This document shows, piece by piece, positions 60,750 to 64,000 of a stretch of 64,000 bases of DNA. The stretch comes from Rhabdothermincola sediminis (GTDB lineage: Bacteria; Actinomycetota; Acidimicrobiia; Acidimicrobiales; Acidimicrobilacustridaceae): positions 91,424 to 155,423 of the forward strand of contig NZ_JACFSZ010000008.1 in the NCBI RefSeq assembly GCF_014805525.1, in the 5' to 3' direction. The first letter of the stretch is position 1. Each line of letters opens with the position of its first letter. Position numbers and translations under genes: made by a program. The notes beneath the pieces are model-generated. The model did not search any database and was not told the origin of the DNA. It saw only the letters and a program-made list of their open reading frames with translations.

Positions 60750-61586
60750 CTACTTGAGGAACTTGCTGGTGGTGTTGTCGGCCAGGACCTTGCCCGCGGT
60801 CTGGCAGGCGGGGCAGTAGTTGACCGTGTAGGTCGAGTAGGACACCGAGCGGATGGTGTCGCTGCACACCGGGCACGGCTGGCCCTCACGATGGTGGACC
60901 GCGCCCAGCCGCTCCTTCGAGTGGCTCATGTCGTCACGATCACGTTCGTAGGCCAGCGACTCCCCGATGCACCGGCGGATCGCCACGTGGAGCCGATCGA
61001 TCTCGTCCGAGTCGAGGTTCGCGGTGTTGGCGAACGGCGACAGGCCTGCCCGGTGGCAGATCTCGTTGGCCAGCCGGCGGCCGATCCCGGCGATGCACCG
61101 CTGGTCGCGCAGGAAGCCGTGGACGCGCATGGAGACACCGCGCAGCCGGCGTTCGAGCTCGTCGCGCGGTACGGCGTCCGCCTCGGGTCCCAGGTCGGCG
61201 AGGGGCTCGTCAACGAGCGGGTCGCCCTCGATCACCCAGATGCCTGCTCGTCTCTCCCTTCCCGCCTCGGTGAGCAGCAGCCCGCTGCCGTCAGCGAACA
61301 GCCAGCGGGCCAGCGCGCCTCGCGGCCTCGCGGCGAGCTTCTCGTCGGGACGAAGGCGCCCGCCCTGCATGAGGTGTACGACGAACGTCGCAGCCTGCAC
61401 GTCGAGCAGCAGGTACTTGCCACGCCGCCTGACCGCGACGAGCAGGTGACCGAGGGCCACCTCTGGCGGCGGGGTGACGGTCTTGAGCGCGGTGAACGAC
61501 ATGGCCTGGAACCGCTCGAGGACCCGACCGCCGACGGCGGCCGTCAGGCGTTCGGCATGCGCTTGCAGCTCTGGTAGCTCGGGCAA
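60750..61586 (-). CDS. Fpg/Nei-family DNA glycosylase
   Basis: 278 residues. Start chosen at TTG 61586 because it yields Met-Pro-Glu-Leu-Pro-Glu-Leu: the catalytic N-terminal Pro must be residue 2. Upstream in-frame ATGs would bury it. YLLLDVQAATFVVHLMQGG, helix-two-turn-helix with DQRCIAGIGRRLANEICHRA, and the C-terminal zinc finger CPVCSDTIRSV...YCPACQ are intact. It removes oxidised bases and cleaves DNA by beta/delta elimination. Fpg versus Nei is not decided. Confidence 0.92.
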   Translation of the reverse strand: MPELPELQAHAERLTAAVGGRVLERFQAMSFTALKTVTPPPEVALGHLLVAVRRRGKYLLLDVQAATFVVHLMQGGRLRPDEKLAARPRGALARWLFADGSGLLLTEAGRERRAGIWVIEGDPLVDEPLADLGPEADAVPRDELERRLRGVSMRVHGFLRDQRCIAGIGRRLANEICHRAGLSPFANTANLDSDEIDRLHVAIRRCIGESLAYERDRDDMSHSKERLGAVHHREGQPCPVCSDTIRSVSYSTYTVNYCPACQTAGKVLADNTTSKFLK

Positions 61587-61599
61587 GGCACTCGTCCCC

Positions 61600-61983
61600 T
61601 CAGTAGCTCGTCTCGGCTCGGAGCGCCCCGAAGAGGTCTTGGACGCCGGCGACGGCAGCCTGCTGCGACGCGAGCGCTCGGATGTCGCCACCGATGCGCA
61701 AGCCCCCGGTCATGAATGCGGCCTGCGCGCTCTGGATCCCCTGGCTGATCCGGGCAGCAGTGTCGCGATCGGTGATGAACGTCACCGTCGGTGCGCTGGC
61801 ACGCCCGCGGTGCGCCCGAACCCGCCCGCCACGCAGGACGAGGTGGTAAGCGACCTCCGTCCCTTCGTCGTCGGTCACCACCTGCTGGATGACCATGTCG
61901 AGGTCCGGATCGACCGCGTCGGTGGCCGCCTCCGCGGCGCGCTCGAGCGCGGCGAGCCACTCGTCGGACAGGAAGCGCAGCAC
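61600..61983 (-). CDS. SCP2 sterol-carrier-type domain protein
   Basis: 127 residues from GTG 61983. LSDEWLAALERAAEAA start, YHLVLRGGRVRAHRG, APTVTFITDRDTAARISQG and AAFMTGGLRIGGDIRALAS match the SCP2 lipid-binding fold. Such small proteins bind fatty acyl or sterol-like molecules in the cytoplasm. A minus-strand TAGCCT box ends 6 bases before the GTG. It ends 13 bases before the glycosylase start, so the two are probably cotranscribed. Confidence 0.88.
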   Translation of the reverse strand: MLRFLSDEWLAALERAAEAATDAVDPDLDMVIQQVVTDDEGTEVAYHLVLRGGRVRAHRGRASAPTVTFITDRDTAARISQGIQSAQAAFMTGGLRIGGDIRALASQQAAVAGVQDLFGALRAETSY

Positions 61984-61989
61984 CTGGCC

Positions 61990-61995
61990 AGGCTA
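61990..61995 (-). promoter_or_regulatory. -10 box TAGCCT (minus strand), leaderless type
   Basis: On the minus strand TAGCCT ends 6 bases before GTG 61983 of the SCP2 gene. Confidence 0.5.
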
Positions 61996-62053
61996 GACAC
62001 GGGCTCCTCGCCTCACGACCGGTCGCCGGCCACGGCGGGCTGCGCAACGGCAG

Positions 62054-62059
62054 TACGAT
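62054..62059 (+). promoter_or_regulatory. -10 box TACGAT, leaderless type
   Basis: TACGAT ends 8 bases before ATG 62068 of the swivel-domain gene. Confidence 0.55.
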
Positions 62060-62067
62060 CACTCGCC

Positions 62068-62412
62068 ATGCAGGAGGTCGCCCGGGGCGTGAAGGTCTTC
62101 GACGCCCCGGCGGTCTCGGGACGCTGGCAGCCGATGACTGGCCCGGACGACGTGCTCGATCTGATGGACTCCGGCGCCGAGGACGTGATCGCGCTGGTGC
62201 GCGACGCGGGCGCCACCTTCCTGTCACCGATCTTCCACGAGCTCGCCGGCGTGGTCTGCACCGGAGGCACCCCGCGCAGCCACATCGGGATCGTGAGCCG
62301 GGAGTTCCACGTACCGTGCATCATGGGCGCCACCTTCGTGGGTCGGGAACCCGAACCGGGCAGCATGGTGGAGCTCGACTGCAGTGGCACCGAAGGCGTC
62401 CTCCGTGGCTGA
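62068..62412 (+). CDS. Stand-alone PEP-utilising phosphohistidine swivel domain
   Basis: 114 residues, only the mobile His domain of PEP synthase/PPDK-type enzymes: HELAGVVCTGGTPRSHIGIV (phospho-His in GGTPRSH) then SREFHVPCIMGATFVGREP and VELDCSGTEGVLRG. The ATP-grasp and PEP/pyruvate barrel domains that normally flank it are absent. ATG 62068 is supported by TACGAT. The stop lies 8 bases inside the next gene, so the two are coupled. It may carry a phosphoryl group for an unknown partner. Confidence 0.85.
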   Translation: MQEVARGVKVFDAPAVSGRWQPMTGPDDVLDLMDSGAEDVIALVRDAGATFLSPIFHELAGVVCTGGTPRSHIGIVSREFHVPCIMGATFVGREPEPGSMVELDCSGTEGVLRG

Positions 62413-63568
62413 TCCGGCACGGCCGAGGCCACCGGGGCACCGCGACTGCGAGCACGACCTGGAGGAGGCGAACCGGCTGATCGCCTACCACAGCCCGATC
62501 GCCCAGGCCCTGACGGCGGAGCGCACGTCGTACCGCTCACAGCTCATCCCCGTCACCGCGTACATCGTCGTGGCTTGTGCCGAGACGTTCTACCGGTACC
62601 CGGCGATGATCGAGGCGATCGACGCGGCCATGCCCGCAGAGGAGATCGGGCGAGCCGGCCGGCGGCCTGGGAGCACCATCAACACCGTCCACCTGTGGTC
62701 GATCGCCAACTTCTACCTGACGGGACGCAAGGCACTCACCGCGATCGATCCTGGCCTCGACGACCCCCACGCGGCGCGCACCGTCCTCGAGTTCTGGGAG
62801 CGGGCCGCGATGGCGTTCCGCGGGGGTGACGGCACCCGCCAGGCGTGGGATGCCCGGGGTGTCGTGAGGCCCTACGGCGACGACATCGTGCAGACCCTCG
62901 TGGAGGGTGCCCAGCCGATCGTCGACGAGGAGCAGCAGCTCCGGGTCAGGCGGTTCAACGCCACGCTGGTGAACTACCTGTTCCTCCTCTACTTCGATAC
63001 CCGAGTGGGCACGGGCGACACCGGTCCGTACGTGCTGCCCGACGGGCGGGTCCTGCTGGTGCGCGACTTCTACCGCCTGGGCCAGAGCGACTTCTGGTGG
63101 TCCGATGTGGCGGCCGGCATGCCCTACCAGAACCTCACGGCCGGTCTGGTGCTCGACGGGGTCGACGTACGGATCTCCGACTTCGGTACCTGTGTCACCG
63201 TCCCGGAGGACTACCTGGGCCATCTCTGCGGGTTCGGGCTGTTCACCACCGACACCCCGGACGGGTCCCTGGCCCGGGTTCCTCTCGACGAGATGGACGC
63301 CCTGGTGTCGACCGTCCGCACCGTGCAGGCGCGCCACTACCGCAACATCGTGGCCATGAGCCGTGATGACATGATCCGCGCCGGCGCCTACGTCTATTTC
63401 ACGTTCCTGCGACCCTTCGCCGAGGCGGCCGGGGTGGCGGATCGACTTGACTGGTCCGTTCCGAAAGCGCTTCCCGAGCCGCTGTACGAACTGTTCTCCG
63501 CTCTCACGGGTGAGGAGGTGGAGCTCGGCGTCGACGGTGACTACTACTCGCTCATCCGCCCGTCGTGA
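62405..63568 (+). CDS. Unknown protein coupled to the swivel-domain gene
   Basis: 387 residues from GTG 62405, overlapping the preceding gene by 8 bases; GTG 62384 is an alternative. No family recognised. Largely helical, rich in aromatic pairs and charges: IVVACAETFYRYPAMIEAID, HLWSIANFYLTGRKALTAID, RRFNATLVNYLFLLYFDTRV and YRLGQSDFWWSDVAAGMPYQ. No signal peptide or membrane helix. Being coupled to a lone phosphohistidine domain, it may be a phosphotransfer client or the missing catalytic part; this is inference. Confidence 0.7.
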   Translation: MADPARPRPPGHRDCEHDLEEANRLIAYHSPIAQALTAERTSYRSQLIPVTAYIVVACAETFYRYPAMIEAIDAAMPAEEIGRAGRRPGSTINTVHLWSIANFYLTGRKALTAIDPGLDDPHAARTVLEFWERAAMAFRGGDGTRQAWDARGVVRPYGDDIVQTLVEGAQPIVDEEQQLRVRRFNATLVNYLFLLYFDTRVGTGDTGPYVLPDGRVLLVRDFYRLGQSDFWWSDVAAGMPYQNLTAGLVLDGVDVRISDFGTCVTVPEDYLGHLCGFGLFTTDTPDGSLARVPLDEMDALVSTVRTVQARHYRNIVAMSRDDMIRAGAYVYFTFLRPFAEAAGVADRLDWSVPKALPEPLYELFSALTGEEVELGVDGDYYSLIRPS

Positions 63569-63637
63569 CCCCTGGGCCGGGCGCACCGCTAGTGTCCGGT
63601 CGTCCGGTTCGTGGAAGCGTCGAGGAAGGGAGCACCT

Positions 63638-64000
63638 GTGGGCTTCATGGACGACCTCAAGCGGGGCGCTGACAGCCTCAGCAGCAAGATCAACCAGGGC
63701 CTCTCCGGCAGCGGCAGCGGTGCGCCCAGCGCCGCTCGCGCCGAGCCACTGCTGCGAGATCTCGGTGTGCTCACCTTCCTGGATCAGACCGGGAGGTTGA
63801 GCGAGGCGCAGCAGGCCGACGTCCAGCGGGTGCTGGCGGACCTGCAGTCCCTCGAGGCGCAGGGGGTTCGCCTCGACCTGGCGCTGCGCAGCGCGCCGCC
63901 GCCCCCTCCCGGTGCTGCTGCCCCGCCGCCTCCTGGAGCGGCTGCACCCCCGCCCCCACCGAGCGGCGTGGCCCCGCCGCCGCCCCCCGCCGCCGTGCCC
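63638..64000 (+). CDS. Proline-rich protein, N-terminal part
   Basis: Runs off the right edge; 121 residues visible. GTG 63638 follows GAGGAAGGG, and a TAGTGT box lies about 45 bases up. Starts VGFMDDLKRGADSLSSKINQG, amphipathic helix, then a helical segment (DQTGRLSEAQQADVQRVLAD). From about residue 83 it is a Pro/Ala/Gly low-complexity tract (PPPPPG and APPPPPS units). No signal peptide. The rest is outside the window, so the family cannot be judged. Confidence 0.7.
   Translation, partial: MGFMDDLKRGADSLSSKINQGLSGSGSGAPSAARAEPLLRDLGVLTFLDQTGRLSEAQQADVQRVLADLQSLEAQGVRLDLALRSAPPPPPGAAAPPPPGAAAPPPPPSGVAPPPPPAAVP

Noticed and set aside
63487..63497. Further copy of the palindromic repeat (GAACTGTTC)
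   Set aside because: It lies inside a coding sequence, lacks the second arm and is a chance match.

Overview
The window is GC-rich, densely coded bacterial DNA with both strands in use. Gene content points to an actinobacterium, most likely Acidimicrobiia-like. The evidence is an MshA-type mycothiol glycosyltransferase, a rex-hemA-hemC cluster with a Rex operator, a proC gene followed by an excisionase-type HTH gene, an RsiG-like two-helix protein, LPxTG and DUF4012 surface proteins, and many start codons directly preceded by a TANNNT -10 box (leaderless mRNAs). The taxonomic placement is inference; the window has no rRNA gene.

Layout. 1-4100: a partial membrane-anchored cupredoxin (nitrite reductase or multicopper oxidase type), a degenerate receiver-like protein, a DsbB/TlpA-like disulfide pair, an SDR and a universal stress protein. 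4100-6100: a decay zone around tRNA-Lys(UUU), with a truncated secreted protein, a methyltransferase pseudogene and a PadR regulator fragment. 6100-8500: a methyltransferase, an enoyl-CoA hydratase and a dienoyl-CoA-reductase-like SDR. 8570-12145: a four-gene glycan operon (PIG-V-like transferase, GT2, YdjC-type deacetylase, methyltransferase). 12241-14727: a large secreted beta-propeller protein with three 126-residue tandem repeats. 14750-19228: phosphatase, MoaD-like protein, CdsA-like membrane protein, RsiG-like protein, XRE regulator, MshA and YbjN. 19344-22700: MFS transporter, ProC, HTH protein, SAM hydroxide adenosyltransferase and a 29-residue membrane peptide. 22853-28790: lipoprotein, ABC-2 exporter, CAP-domain protein, acyl-CoA ligase and a membrane protein. 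28850-32560: rex, siroheme-type dehydrogenase, hemA and hemC. 32566-38842: MBL hydrolase, TrmH-like methylase, a TetR/haloalkane dehalogenase divergent pair with a perfect operator, AarF-like kinase, HdeD and a membrane-anchored protein.

38965-47745 is the most interesting block. A sphingosine-1-phosphate-lyase homologue, translationally coupled to an FGGY kinase, is transcribed divergently from a PQ-loop transporter, a gamma-glutamyl-amine synthetase, an iron alcohol dehydrogenase, a gamma-glutamyl hydrolase and an aldehyde dehydrogenase. Together they could make and consume an amino alcohol such as ethanolamine.

47819-64000: AIM24, an alpha/beta hydrolase, an NTF2-like protein, DUF4012 protein, LPxTG protein, a PqqD-like protein, PrmA, ALDH, an asymmetric heterodimeric ABC exporter, malate dehydrogenase, Fpg/Nei, SCP2, a stand-alone phosphohistidine swivel domain with an unknown partner, and a partial proline-rich protein. 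Three copies of a palindromic intergenic repeat (GAACTGTTCA...TGAACAGTTC) lie at 4.1, 12.1 and 38.9 kb. Gene-free gaps are all under about 300 bases. I saw no CRISPR array, rRNA gene, intact transposase or integrase.
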